Source of the DNA: RUG11462 sp045539315
GTDB taxonomy: Bacteria; Bacillota; Clostridia; Oscillospirales; Acutalibacteraceae
NCBI GenBank assembly: GCA_045539315.1
Contig: JAZQFC010000041.1
Location: 1-64,000 of the forward strand
Direction: 5' to 3'
DNA: 64,000 nt
This document shows positions 28,233 to 35,281 of this stretch, piece by piece. Position 1 is the stretch's first letter. Each line of letters begins with the position of its first letter. A model generated the notes under the pieces. The model saw nothing but the letters and a program-made list of their open reading frames with translations. It did no database searches and was not told the origin of the DNA. The position numbers were made by a program, and so were the translations under genes.

Positions 28233-28782
28233 CTCTTTTCACTTCTATTAAATCCAACATAAATTCAATTTTAGATATTTTCCTAACCGCCAAAACGAAC
28301 ATCGCATTAGCGCATTTATCGTTGTTACTGTTTTGATACTGTGCTTTTAATCGCTTATAGTAATCCAATTCAGCCAACAAACTAAAATAAATATTATCAA
28401 CAGTTCTTTCTGCCGATTCTTTTTGTTCTTGTTCAATTCGCCTTTGCACCTTGCGTTTTGCCATTTCCATCTGCTGATATCGTGATGGCGCTTTAAAATC
28501 TAAATTTAATGAGAAATCTGCATTGATTTTTTCTATTGATTCTTTAAATTTCAAATCAAAATATTTCATAACAAAATCAATAACAGAGCCACCTTCACCG
28601 CAGCCAAAACATTTAAATTTTCTGCCTTCAGAATAAACCTTAAAAGACGGTGTTTTTTCAGAATGAAAAGGGCAACACATAAACCCATTTTTAAGTGTAA
28701 ATCCGTATTTTTCGAGTACATCAGTCATCAATACTTCGTTTGTTATACACTCTATAGCGTTAATCGTAATCGCCCCTTTCAA
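28192..28782 (-). CDS. CHC2 zinc-finger primase-like protein
   Basis: A 196-residue protein. The N-terminal ~70 residues form the DnaG-type CHC2 zinc finger, with ligands C37, H40, C58 and C61 and the motif FKCFGCGEGG. There is no TOPRIM catalytic domain; the rest is helical and charged. It may help the DUF927 protein start or recognise DNA, with the host primase supplying catalysis. It overlaps both neighbours, so expression is coupled. Confidence 0.8.
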   Translation of the reverse strand: MKGAITINAIECITNEVLMTDVLEKYGFTLKNGFMCCPFHSEKTPSFKVYSEGRKFKCFGCGEGGSVIDFVMKYFDLKFKESIEKINADFSLNLDFKAPSRYQQMEMAKRKVQRRIEQEQKESAERTVDNIYFSLLAELDYYKRLKAQYQNSNNDKCANAMFVLAVRKISKIEFMLDLIEVKRGEMFVRSNATIYN

Positions 28783-29278
28783 ATCTTTCTTTTATTTCTC
28801 TGTAAATAACATCTCTTATAAGTTGTCCGGTAGTTCCAGGTTCGCAAAAAAGCAACTGACAGTCATAACGAGCAAGCCAGGCAAGAAGCGAAGCAACAAG
28901 TGAATTAGGATTCATCATAGACCTGTATTCACCGCTATAAACCTTTTCAAAATCTGCTTTTTCTATAAGCAAATAAGTTTTAGCCCCTGCGTCTTTTGCT
29001 CGCTGGAACTCTTTTTCAAACCTTTTTCGCCCAGAACAAAAACAAGCGCAAATCTCGTCAAGCGACATTTTCCGTTCGATACAAAATTTATTAGAAAAAT
29101 CATATTCAGTATCGCCTATGTAAGTTTTAGCCGAATAATCGCCAAAATCGAGCTTTTGTCGCTCATTTTGAAACCCAATATCTTTTAACCTGCGCCGTAG
29201 CGCTGGCGTGTTCTGTTCTCTCGTGTCCACCAGCACTACGATATTTTTCAAGCCCTCTTTTATATCAAAAACATCCAT
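28760..29278 (-). CDS. ERCC4-family nuclease
   Basis: A 172-residue nuclease with the XPF/ERCC4 core: D18 in VDTREQ, FGDYS at 45-49 and IERK at 67-70, together the GDxnERKx3D-type active site. Such phage enzymes cut branched DNA during recombination or replication. It lies in the single-strand recombination module beside the DUF669 and Sak4-like genes and overlaps the CHC2 gene. Confidence 0.8.
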   Translation of the reverse strand: MDVFDIKEGLKNIVVLVDTREQNTPALRRRLKDIGFQNERQKLDFGDYSAKTYIGDTEYDFSNKFCIERKMSLDEICACFCSGRKRFEKEFQRAKDAGAKTYLLIEKADFEKVYSGEYRSMMNPNSLVASLLAWLARYDCQLLFCEPGTTGQLIRDVIYREIKERFERGDYD

Positions 29279-29283
29279 AATTT

Positions 29284-29853
29284 TTAAAACGGTAAATCGT
29301 CATCAGGAATAATGTCAGGGCTTTGATTGTTAAAAGAAGGTTTGTTATTTTTATTTAATAACTTATCTGCAGGAACTTTGAATTTACCTTCCTTGATTTT
29401 CTCAACTGTAGTAAGCCAAGCGCATTCAGTAAAGAAACCTTGTTTGCCGTTGAAACTGTATTCCTTGTTTCTGAAAACACCGCCGATTTTTTTACCTTTA
29501 AGGGTATTTTCATCCCAGTCCCAATGAAAACCGCTATTAGACTCTTCAAAAAGAGAAATGTTGGTTTTAAATCTGCGTTTGGTTTCTTGGTCTTCTTTAG
29601 AGCCATCATCTTTAGGAATAGCAATTCTATATGTACCCTTCCAACGCTTATCTTCGCCTGTCTGATTGCGATAATTTTCAGCATAATAACCTTTATATTC
29701 ACCTTCCGCTACGTCAAAAGATAAAATAAGTCTTTCGCCGTAGTCAGTCTCAACGATTTCAACGCCTTTGATTTCCAAGATATAGCCACCTTTAGGCAAT
29801 CTCTCTTGTGTGTTAATAACCTGTGTTGTCTCATAATCTTTAAATTGTTTCAT
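29284..29853 (-). CDS. DUF669 single-strand DNA-binding-like protein
   Basis: A 189-residue protein with a beta-rich domain typical of DUF669 (GGYILEIKGVE, then YAENYRNQTG) and the acidic ending PDDDLPF, the same style as the SSB tip that recruits replication partners. DUF669 proteins replace SSB in many phages. It is preceded by AAAAGGAG and followed by the ERCC4 gene. Confidence 0.8.
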   Translation of the reverse strand: MKQFKDYETTQVINTQERLPKGGYILEIKGVEIVETDYGERLILSFDVAEGEYKGYYAENYRNQTGEDKRWKGTYRIAIPKDDGSKEDQETKRRFKTNISLFEESNSGFHWDWDENTLKGKKIGGVFRNKEYSFNGKQGFFTECAWLTTVEKIKEGKFKVPADKLLNKNNKPSFNNQSPDIIPDDDLPF

Positions 29854-29918
29854 AATAAAAAACTCCTTTTTTGTTTTTAAATTTTAATTTATTATTTATC
29901 GGACATTCAAGGACATGT

Positions 29919-30560
29919 TTAATATTCCTTTAATACTTCGATAACCTTCATAATATCGTTATCGATATGGTCTTTTTCGAACGCTCCAAGCGGAGTTTTC
30001 GCAGTTGAATTGTTAGCGTGTGTTTCAAAAACGTATCTGCCATCAATACATTTTGAAAGTAAAACTGTTGTGAATTTACTTTCAAGAACGATTTTGTTAA
30101 GTTTCTTGCCGTTAGTCTTGATTCTTGTTTGTTGATAACCGCTCTCATCTCTGTCGGTTTCAGAGTGCGCTAAAAATATCACAACCAAGTCATCACGATA
30201 TTTGTTAGCATCGTTGACAATCTCAAAAACACTTGAAGCCAAGTCTTGCCACTTGTCATAACCTTTTTCACCAATTCGGCGCATCTCATCACCAACCATA
30301 AGTCCGTTAATGGTATCAACCACAGCGTACTTGAATTTTGTCTGCTCTGTATTTATCTTATCGAGTAACTGTTTAGCAATTTGCGGATAATCGGTCCTGT
30401 AATAGTTACCGTTATCAGAATTAAAATCCTTTCGCCAACCTTTCCAGGAAAGCCCCTTGCCATCGCAGTCAAGATAAAATGTTTCTGCCGGTGGTAAATT
30501 TCTCATAGAAGTTGTTTTACCACTTCCGCTCTCACCCATAACACATAAAACTATCGCCAT
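29919..30560 (-). CDS. Sak4-like AAA ATPase (RecA-like recombinase)
   Basis: A 213-residue ATPase with Walker A GESGSGKTT at 9-17 and a Walker B-like stretch (YAVVDTI) near residue 80. Short RecA-core proteins of this kind (Sak4, AAA_24) anneal or exchange single strands together with a phage SSB; here the SSB-like gene is next in the operon. Its start overlaps the upstream stop by one base. Confidence 0.8.
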   Translation of the reverse strand: MAIVLCVMGESGSGKTTSMRNLPPAETFYLDCDGKGLSWKGWRKDFNSDNGNYYRTDYPQIAKQLLDKINTEQTKFKYAVVDTINGLMVGDEMRRIGEKGYDKWQDLASSVFEIVNDANKYRDDLVVIFLAHSETDRDESGYQQTRIKTNGKKLNKIVLESKFTTVLLSKCIDGRYVFETHANNSTAKTPLGAFEKDHIDNDIMKVIEVLKEY

Positions 30561-30973
30561 TATTCTTCCCTCACTTTAAATCTTTCTTTTGATTTTCTTA
30601 CATCAATTTTTACATAAAACTCTTTAAGCAATTTTTTATCGTCTTCAAGCAATTTTGAAAGTTTATCCATATCCACAAAAAAACAAACATCCACAATAGC
30701 GTCTTTAATTCTCTGTGAATATTGCTCACAATAAGGTTCACCAACGCAACCAAAAGCAAACTCATATAAGTTATGCGTTTTTATTAGTCTTCTGACTTCG
30801 CTATTGAAAAACTCCCAACGGCAAATATCTTCTAACCATTTTTTAACCGTCATAACTCTTGAATTAATACATTTACATTCAATAGGTTGTGCCTTACCAT
30901 CTTCGCCAATTAATCGCTTACCGTCAGTAAGATGGAACCTGCCACAAGTAGCACATATCATAAATTCCATCAC
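30560..30973 (-). CDS. Hypothetical phage protein with N-terminal zinc motif
   Basis: A 137-residue protein whose N-terminus has CATC and later ECKC, two CxxC-type pairs that could form a small zinc ribbon. The rest is helical. It lies directly before the Sak4-like gene, so it may take part in recombination. Not recognised. Confidence 0.6.
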   Translation of the reverse strand: MMEFMICATCGRFHLTDGKRLIGEDGKAQPIECKCINSRVMTVKKWLEDICRWEFFNSEVRRLIKTHNLYEFAFGCVGEPYCEQYSQRIKDAIVDVCFFVDMDKLSKLLEDDKKLLKEFYVKIDVRKSKERFKVREE

Positions 30974-31210
30974 TCACACCTCTTCATAGTGAACCACTTT
31001 TATAACTCTCGGCAAAGTAGTTTGTTTAGATAATTTAAAAATAAATTCAAAAGTATCACTATTTTCCTCAACCGGTAAAACATTAACAACAGCCACTCTG
31101 CTATTATCATCAAGAATTACTTCGTTTTCTGGAAACACAACAAAATGTTTCGCCTGTGCTAATGCAAGACCAGAACCGGTTTCACAAATACATAAATCAA
31201 TTTGTTTCAT
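30974..31210 (-). CDS. Hypothetical small phage protein
   Basis: A 78-residue protein beginning MKQIDLC, predicted beta-rich with a short cysteine pair (CICE). I use the ATG at 31210, which overlaps the end of the upstream gene, rather than 31237. Function unknown. Confidence 0.55.
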   Translation of the reverse strand: MKQIDLCICETGSGLALAQAKHFVVFPENEVILDDNSRVAVVNVLPVEENSDTFEFIFKLSKQTTLPRVIKVVHYEEV

Positions 31211-31448
31211 CGCTATCACCATCCGTTTCTTCATCACCGAACTCTAATTCTTTTATGTAGTTTCTTAAATACTTATTTTCTTTATTGAGTTTTTTATTTG
31301 CAATGGCATATTTTTTAGCCATTTTCTCGTATTTTTTTCTATCTTTATAAAGATGGATTTTGTGCTCAATCCAATCTACAAAAATAGATAATAAAGCACT
31401 TGCAACTAACCAAAAAATAATTAGTCCTGCAATTTTCGAACAATACAT
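31197..31448 (-). CDS. Small membrane protein with coiled coil
   Basis: An 83-residue protein: one N-terminal membrane helix (residues ~8-25), then a lysine/glutamate-rich coiled coil and an acidic end. Function unknown. Confidence 0.6.
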   Translation of the reverse strand: MYCSKIAGLIIFWLVASALLSIFVDWIEHKIHLYKDRKKYEKMAKKYAIANKKLNKENKYLRNYIKELEFGDEETDGDSDETN

Positions 31449-31511
31449 TTGACATCTTTCCTTTCCTGTGCTATAATAAGCACAAATAAAACATTTTTTA
31501 TTTTACTTCCA

Positions 31512-31541
31512 ATGCTCTTTGCGCCACTTACGCAAGGGGCA
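31512..31541 (-). terminator. Hairpin after HTH gene
   Basis: TTGCG/CGCAA and ATGC/GCAT form a two-part stem just after the stop of the 71-residue gene. A T-run is only partial, so it may be an attenuator rather than a full terminator. Confidence 0.4.
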
Positions 31542-31757
31542 TTATTCATTTTTGCCTTTTACAAACTGTAAAAAAGGCACTCTTGGAATTCTAATAGAAT
31601 TACCAACAACAATAACTGGAAAACCCAAGTGCACAGGACTTTTCTTTGCCTGTTCTCTAATGCATTGCGGAGTAATTCCAAGCAGTCTGCCAATATCTTC
31701 ACATAGAATAAAAGCCTCATTGCTTTCTTCAATTTTCTTTAGGTCTTCCGTTCTCAT
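31542..31757 (-). CDS. Small HTH (excisionase or MerR-like) protein
   Basis: A 71-residue protein with CEDIGRLLGITPQCIREQAK, a good helix-turn-helix, followed by a beta wing-like segment (VIVVGNSIRIPRVPFLQFV). The plan fits the HTH_17/excisionase group. In the early block beside the immunity region it may serve as excisionase or early regulator. Confidence 0.65.
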   Translation of the reverse strand: MRTEDLKKIEESNEAFILCEDIGRLLGITPQCIREQAKKSPVHLGFPVIVVGNSIRIPRVPFLQFVKGKNE

Positions 31758-31768
31758 CTTCTCTCACC

Positions 31769-31972
31769 TCACTTTTTAACCTGTACTTCATAATGCTCAA
31801 AAGCAAATTCAATACATTTTTCCAAAACAATTCGAGTAGAAAATCCTGTATCTTTTATCATTGAATTGAGCATATCAATGTGTGCCATATCAGTTCTAAA
31901 ATTTAAATGTGGAACTGTTAACAACTCTCGCTTTTGCGGTATTTCAAAAACCAATTTGTTTTTTTCTGCCAA
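31769..31972 (-). CDS. Small hypothetical regulator-like protein
   Basis: A 67-residue protein ending in a helical segment (RIVLEKCIEFAFEHYEV). The plan of a short beta stretch then two helices could be a ribbon-helix-helix fold, but the call is weak. First gene of the leftward block below the SinR-like gene. Confidence 0.5.
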   Translation of the reverse strand: MAEKNKLVFEIPQKRELLTVPHLNFRTDMAHIDMLNSMIKDTGFSTRIVLEKCIEFAFEHYEVQVKK

Positions 31973-31990
31973 TACCTCTCACTCCTTCAC

Positions 31991-32019
31991 TTGTAAAAAA
32001 TTTCCTTTTGTGATATAAT
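31991..32019 (+). promoter_or_regulatory. Promoter of the SinR-like gene
   Basis: TTGTAA at 31991-31996, a 17-bp spacer and TATAAT at 32014-32019 preceded by TG, reading rightwards into the gene at 32044. Confidence 0.7.
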
Positions 32020-32043
32020 ATTGTCGAAAGGGGGTGTTTTATA

Positions 32044-32322
32044 ATGGTTTATCTGATTACTTATGACCTAAATAATCCAGGTCAAAATTACGATGATGTA
32101 ATTCAAGCAATCAAAGATGCATCCACTGGTGCTTGGTGCAGTTATTGGAAATCGTCTTATCTAATCAAAAGCAACTACACAACCGCCGATGCTGTTTTTG
32201 ATAAAATCAAGCCACACCTTGATAAAAACGATACTGCTTTAGTTATCGAAGTTAAAAACAATAAACAAGGTTGGCTCACACAAGACCAATGGGACTATAT
32301 CAACAACCATATCTTTAGATAA
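32044..32322 (+). CDS. SinR/VapD-like protein with Cas2-like fold
   Basis: A 92-residue protein with the N-terminal pattern MVYLITYDLN(N)PGQNYDDVIQAI and a WCSYWKSSYLI strand, typical of the stand-alone family often annotated SinR, with the ferredoxin fold shared by Cas2 and VapD. Some VapD-like proteins are RNases. It has GGGGTG as ribosome site and its own promoter, and lies antisense to the lytic operon inside the early region. There is no Cas1 or CRISPR nearby. Substrate unknown; a regulatory RNase is one idea. Confidence 0.7.
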   Translation: MVYLITYDLNNPGQNYDDVIQAIKDASTGAWCSYWKSSYLIKSNYTTADAVFDKIKPHLDKNDTALVIEVKNNKQGWLTQDQWDYINNHIFR

Positions 32323-32323
32323 C

Positions 32324-32476
32324 TTATTTATCTAATGGATTAGTCATTGACTCACCTTGTGAATAACGGTATCCATTGCTATCACAAGGAATGAATTCAT
32401 CTGAATTAGTCGGCTTTTGTAAATTAACTATAAAGTCGGCTATTTCTTTTGCAGAACCTTCCATTGTAAATCTCAT
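32324..32476 (-). CDS. 50-residue phage protein
   Basis: An ATG-started 50-codon frame (begins MRFTMEGSAKEIADFIV, ends TNPLDK) with a strong ribosome site AAGGAGTG seven bases upstream. It is convergent with the SinR-like gene and the next gene after the Cro-like regulator in the leftward direction. Function unknown. Confidence 0.6.
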   Translation of the reverse strand: MRFTMEGSAKEIADFIVNLQKPTNSDEFIPCDSNGYRYSQGESMTNPLDK

Positions 32477-32520
32477 CTTCTCTCACTCCTTCCTGTCCGT
32501 TTTATTGGACTTGTGTTTTG

Positions 32521-32709
32521 TTAACCTTTACTTGCAATGATTTCATCAATTGCAGTTTCAATTTTTTCTTTCGCCCCTTTAGGTGATGGAAGTCTGCGAT
32601 TTAAAATCAAATTGATATGCTCTCGGCGACATCCATATTTCTTCGCTATATCTTTTTGTTTGATTTTATTTCGCTTGATTTTCACATTTGCCCTATCAAT
32701 CCAATCCAT
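32521..32709 (-). CDS. Cro-like HTH regulator
   Basis: A 62-residue protein with an XRE-type helix-turn-helix (QKDIAKKYGCRREHINLIL). I start it at the ATG at 32709 because AAAGGAG precedes it; the longer frame to 32751 runs into the promoter. It is the first gene of the leftward (lytic) transcript, the usual place of Cro, which would repress the repressor side. Confidence 0.7.
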   Translation of the reverse strand: MDWIDRANVKIKRNKIKQKDIAKKYGCRREHINLILNRRLPSPKGAKEKIETAIDEIIASKG

Positions 32710-32736
32710 CTTTTCACTCCTTTGCGTAAAAATATG

Positions 32737-32765
32737 TTGACAATCGCACAAATGTGTGATAAAAT
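32737..32765 (+). promoter_or_regulatory. Rightward promoter of the structured RNA
   Basis: TTGACA at 32737-32742, a 17-bp spacer and TAAAAT at 32760-32765. Transcription should start near 32772, exactly at the first hairpin of the structured region. The spacer is filled by operator O1. Confidence 0.8.
32744..32759. promoter_or_regulatory. Operator O1
   Basis: TCGCAC-N4-GTGTGA inverted repeat (one mismatch) filling the spacer of the rightward promoter. The same motif recurs at O2 and O3, so it is probably the site of the CI-like and/or Cro-like protein. Confidence 0.7.
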
Positions 32766-32771
32766 GAAGTT

Positions 32772-33060
32772 GTAAATCGTAGCGCTTGATTTACTTCATA
32801 AAATCCTTTTTATGAAAGGAAGTGGTATTATGAAGAAACTAATTAAGTTTCTTATGATACGCTTCCGTTCCGCAATCGGCTACCATACCGATTTTTGTTG
32901 ACGGGTTTTATACTTTTCTACAACAATTACTTTGTGATACAGGGTATTAGCCTTACCCTGCATTGCACTCCTACCGTTTGTAATGCTAAACAAAGTTGCG
33001 GTAAAAAGTATATGCGGTATTAGGCGAAGGCTAATCGCCTGATACCAAAGTCCGCTTCCA
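32772..33060 (+). ncRNA. Structured RNA with kissing loops (candidate new phage RNA)
   Basis: About 290 nt with dense, consistent base pairing. Stems on the plus strand: 32772-32778/32788-32794; 32795-32803/32808-32816; a ~17-bp interrupted stem 32818-32866; 32874-32879/32888-32893; closing helix 32909-32917/33004-33012; helix 32929-32935/32990-32996; hairpin 32940-32946/32954-32960 with loop TTAGCCT; hairpin 32961-32986; and a 12-bp hairpin 33016-33027/33035-33046 with loop AGGCTAA. The two 7-nt loops are perfect complements, and a further 5-bp pairing (32972-32976/32999-33003) would form a pseudoknot. All three non-Watson-Crick pairs are G-U on the plus strand but would be A-C on the minus strand, so the RNA is on the plus strand. 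Matches no family I can recognise. Confidence 0.7.
32830..32901 (+). CDS. Possible 23-residue peptide within the structured RNA
   Basis: ATG preceded by AAAGGA, coding for a basic, partly hydrophobic peptide (MKKLIKFLMIRFR...). The ribosome site and start codon lie inside a long hairpin, so translation would be hindered, as in type I toxin mRNAs or leader peptides. The same bases are needed for the stem, so the frame could be fortuitous. Confidence 0.3.
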   Translation: MKKLIKFLMIRFRSAIGYHTDFC

Positions 33061-33079
33061 TTTGTGCGATTGCAATATT

Positions 33080-33108
33080 ATAATATCGCACTTTTGAGCG
33101 ATTGTCAA
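33080..33108 (-). promoter_or_regulatory. Leftward lytic promoter
   Basis: Minus strand: TTGACA at 33103-33108, a 17-bp spacer and TATTAT at 33080-33085 (an overlapping TATAAT lies at 33077-33082). It should start transcription near 33070 and read through the structured region in antisense to reach the Cro-like gene. Operator O2 fills the spacer. Confidence 0.75.
33086..33101. promoter_or_regulatory. Operator O2
   Basis: TCGCAC-TTTT-GAGCGA (one mismatch in the inverted repeat), placed exactly in the spacer of the leftward promoter. Confidence 0.7.
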
Positions 33109-33116
33109 GCGCTTTT

Positions 33117-33132
33117 TCGCACTTTTGTGCGA
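33117..33132. promoter_or_regulatory. Operator O3
   Basis: Perfect inverted repeat TCGCAC-TTTT-GTGCGA, 31 bp (about three helical turns) from O2 and upstream of the CI-like gene. Additional half sites (GTGCGA) flank it. Confidence 0.7.
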
Positions 33133-33172
33133 TTTGTGAGATTTGCACAAATTTTAAAAGGCGGTATTGTAT

Positions 33173-33523
33173 ATGTTTTATAGTATTTTTTCTTCGTTAT
33201 GTGAAAGACAAGGAATCAGCAAATCAAAAGCTCTTGAAGAAATAGGATTGTCTTCAGGCAATTTACCAAAATGGCGAAAAGGCTCTGTGCCAAAGGTTGA
33301 AATCTTAACCAAAATCGCAGAATACTTTGATGTATCAGTAGATTATCTTTTAGGCAACGAGCCAAAATCAGAAGATAAAGAACTTACAGAATATCTCGAG
33401 TTCCTAAAGTATCGCCCAGAAGGTAAGATGTTGTTTTCTGTTGCCAAAGGTTGTACCAAAGAAGAAATTGAACAAGCAGTTAAAATCATTGAAGCATTAA
33501 GAAAACCAAAGGATGATGAGTAG
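33173..33523 (+). CDS. CI-like XRE repressor
   Basis: A 116-residue protein with an N-terminal XRE helix-turn-helix (KSKALEEIGLSSGNLPKWRKG) ending in the typical YFDVSVDYLLGNE, then a short C-terminal helical region. No LexA-like protease domain is present, so induction probably works through the adjacent ImmA-like protein. The TTG at 33167 is an alternative start with equally good spacing. Probably binds the TCGCAC operators. Confidence 0.8.
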   Translation: MFYSIFSSLCERQGISKSKALEEIGLSSGNLPKWRKGSVPKVEILTKIAEYFDVSVDYLLGNEPKSEDKELTEYLEFLKYRPEGKMLFSVAKGCTKEEIEQAVKIIEALRKPKDDE

Positions 33524-33741
33524 TGAGTGAAAAATACTTTGTACACTTTATTCCCTTACCGCCTCACATTGAAGGCGTAACAATGCCAAATGACGATGAT
33601 ACATTTGAAATCTATATAAATGCTAACCTCTGTCCTTCAAGGCAAGAAAAAGCATTAAATCACGAATTAAACCATATAAAAAAAGACCATTTCTATGACG
33701 ACATAAAGCCGATAGAAACGGTCGAAACGGAAGCAGGTTAA
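33523..33741 (+). CDS. ImmA/IrrE-like metallopeptidase, minimal
   Basis: A 72-residue protein with the zinc-binding HExxH motif as HELNH (residues 47-51), followed by IKKDHF, typical of ImmA-type peptidases that cleave phage repressors during induction. It starts with GTG overlapping the repressor stop. At 72 residues it is much shorter than usual ImmA proteins (over 120), though gene and position are standard. Confidence 0.75.
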   Translation: MSEKYFVHFIPLPPHIEGVTMPNDDDTFEIYINANLCPSRQEKALNHELNHIKKDHFYDDIKPIETVETEAG

Positions 33742-33743
33742 TT

Positions 33744-34457
33744 ATGAAGAAAAAATTATTTATTTCTGCTATAATTAGTATAATTGCTTCCGCTATATTA
33801 GTGTATTGCTATTATTTTGAAACTACTGATTCTCGTGTTTATGGTTTAATCATCATAATTTCCGTTTTAATTGCTTTGCTTGGTCTTTCAATTTTATGGA
33901 GTTTAGCGTTTCATAAAGAAAATCCTATTAAAGAATTATTTGAAAACGCAAAAGATAAAGTTCACATATTTATAGCAATAACTCAAATTGTTATGATTTT
34001 TACTTTTCTCACTTCACCGATAGCAATAAGAATTTTTGATTATCACAAATTAGAATTAGAAACCACAGGAAGCACCGTAGGTTATTATGTTATTGCAGAA
34101 GACGAAAACAACAACGAATATACTCTTCCTGCAAAAGTTATTATTTCTTCCGATGAACAAAAAGAATATATCGTTGAAAAAGTGTTTTTTAAAAACAATG
34201 GTTATCTATACTTTAGAGACCCTGAAATACTCGATGGACCAAATGATATATGCAGAGTAACCGACCAGCGCGGAAAGCGTTGGAACATCACATTAACTAA
34301 TAATTACGTAGAAAATTTCGAGTATGAATATATCGCAGACATAAGCACTATTACTTATATTGAATATGCTTTTTTGCTATTAGGAACGCTTGCGGTTTTA
34401 ATTAGTTCGTATAGACTTATATTTATAAAAGAAGATGAAAAACATGAAAAAGATTAA
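33744..34457 (+). CDS. Membrane protein of immunity region, 237 residues
   Basis: Three or four N-terminal membrane helices (residues ~5-24, 32-54, 74-96), an extracytoplasmic or soluble beta-rich domain (~105-205) and a final membrane helix (~208-228). It follows the ImmA-like gene by two bases and shares its transcript, so it is expressed in the lysogen. No known domain. Superinfection exclusion or host surface modification are possible. Confidence 0.65.
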   Translation: MKKKLFISAIISIIASAILVYCYYFETTDSRVYGLIIIISVLIALLGLSILWSLAFHKENPIKELFENAKDKVHIFIAITQIVMIFTFLTSPIAIRIFDYHKLELETTGSTVGYYVIAEDENNNEYTLPAKVIISSDEQKEYIVEKVFFKNNGYLYFRDPEILDGPNDICRVTDQRGKRWNITLTNNYVENFEYEYIADISTITYIEYAFLLLGTLAVLISSYRLIFIKEDEKHEKD

Positions 34458-35277
34458 ATTTTTATTGCTAATACTATGTTCTTTAATTGCTATAATTATC
34501 TGCTTTTTTACATTTTTTCAAATAACTGCAAATGCGCAAAATCAATATGAGATTATAACAAACTCTGAAGGCGAAATAGAACATATAAAAGAAAACTATA
34601 CCGATGGAGTTGTGGAATTTAAACTTAACATAGAACTCGATGTCGAAAGAAATACTGGTATAGGTAACGATTTCAGAGCAAAGTATTATGTAAATGGCGA
34701 AGAAGTCTCTGATGGTGATATTCTTTTATTAGACACAAGTGAAAATGTTGAGCTTTCATACGATGTTTACGAAAAAGATGAACATTCAGACGAAGGTTCT
34801 GGCTACGATAAAGTTCATATATATTCCTATAAAGAAACTGCTATAAGAGTACACGCAGAGTTAGAAGAATATATGGGCAGAAAAAATCAAGGAGCAGAAG
34901 CAACAATTGGTGCCATCTTTACCTTTACTCCTTTAATCGAAGAACAAACAACTGAAGAACACACCGAAACAACACAAACAGAACAACAGCCAAATAAATC
35001 ATTACTTGTAACGATAATTGGTTATATTTTAAGAATTAGCATTGCAACATTGGTTTTCGGTTCTGCTATTTTACTTATCTACCTACTTTTTACATTCAAA
35101 AAAGATAGCGATGATAAAATTTTACTAAAAGGTTATTCTTCAGGATTATTCTGTAGTGTTTTAAACACTATTAGAGAAGATTATTTTAATAACGATAATT
35201 ACTTATGGGTAATATTACTGCTCATTTTAGTTTTTGGAATATTCTTTGCTTATCAAACTCGCAAAAAAACTAAATAA
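34435..35277 (+). CDS. Secreted/membrane-anchored protein of immunity region
   Basis: A 280-residue protein with an N-terminal signal or anchor helix (residues ~5-30), an acidic beta-rich domain (~40-165), a threonine/glutamate-rich linker (~168-185) and two C-terminal membrane helices (~195-222, 257-272). It overlaps the previous gene by 23 nt. An alternative start is the ATG at 34444. Together the two genes form a membrane pair in the lysogenic operon; function unknown. Confidence 0.65.
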   Translation: MKNMKKIKFLLLILCSLIAIIICFFTFFQITANAQNQYEIITNSEGEIEHIKENYTDGVVEFKLNIELDVERNTGIGNDFRAKYYVNGEEVSDGDILLLDTSENVELSYDVYEKDEHSDEGSGYDKVHIYSYKETAIRVHAELEEYMGRKNQGAEATIGAIFTFTPLIEEQTTEEHTETTQTEQQPNKSLLVTIIGYILRISIATLVFGSAILLIYLLFTFKKDSDDKILLKGYSSGLFCSVLNTIREDYFNNDNYLWVILLLILVFGIFFAYQTRKKTK

Positions 35278-35281
35278 AAAA

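Noticed and set aside
32044..32322. Cas2 of a CRISPR system
   Set aside because: No Cas1 or other cas gene and no array; the sequence fits the stand-alone SinR/VapD group.
32772..33060. Retron or type III toxin-antitoxin RNA
   Set aside because: No reverse transcriptase or ToxN-like gene is near, and no tandem RNA repeats are present.
32772..33060. Structured RNA read from the minus strand
   Set aside because: The three wobble pairs would become A-C mismatches on that strand.
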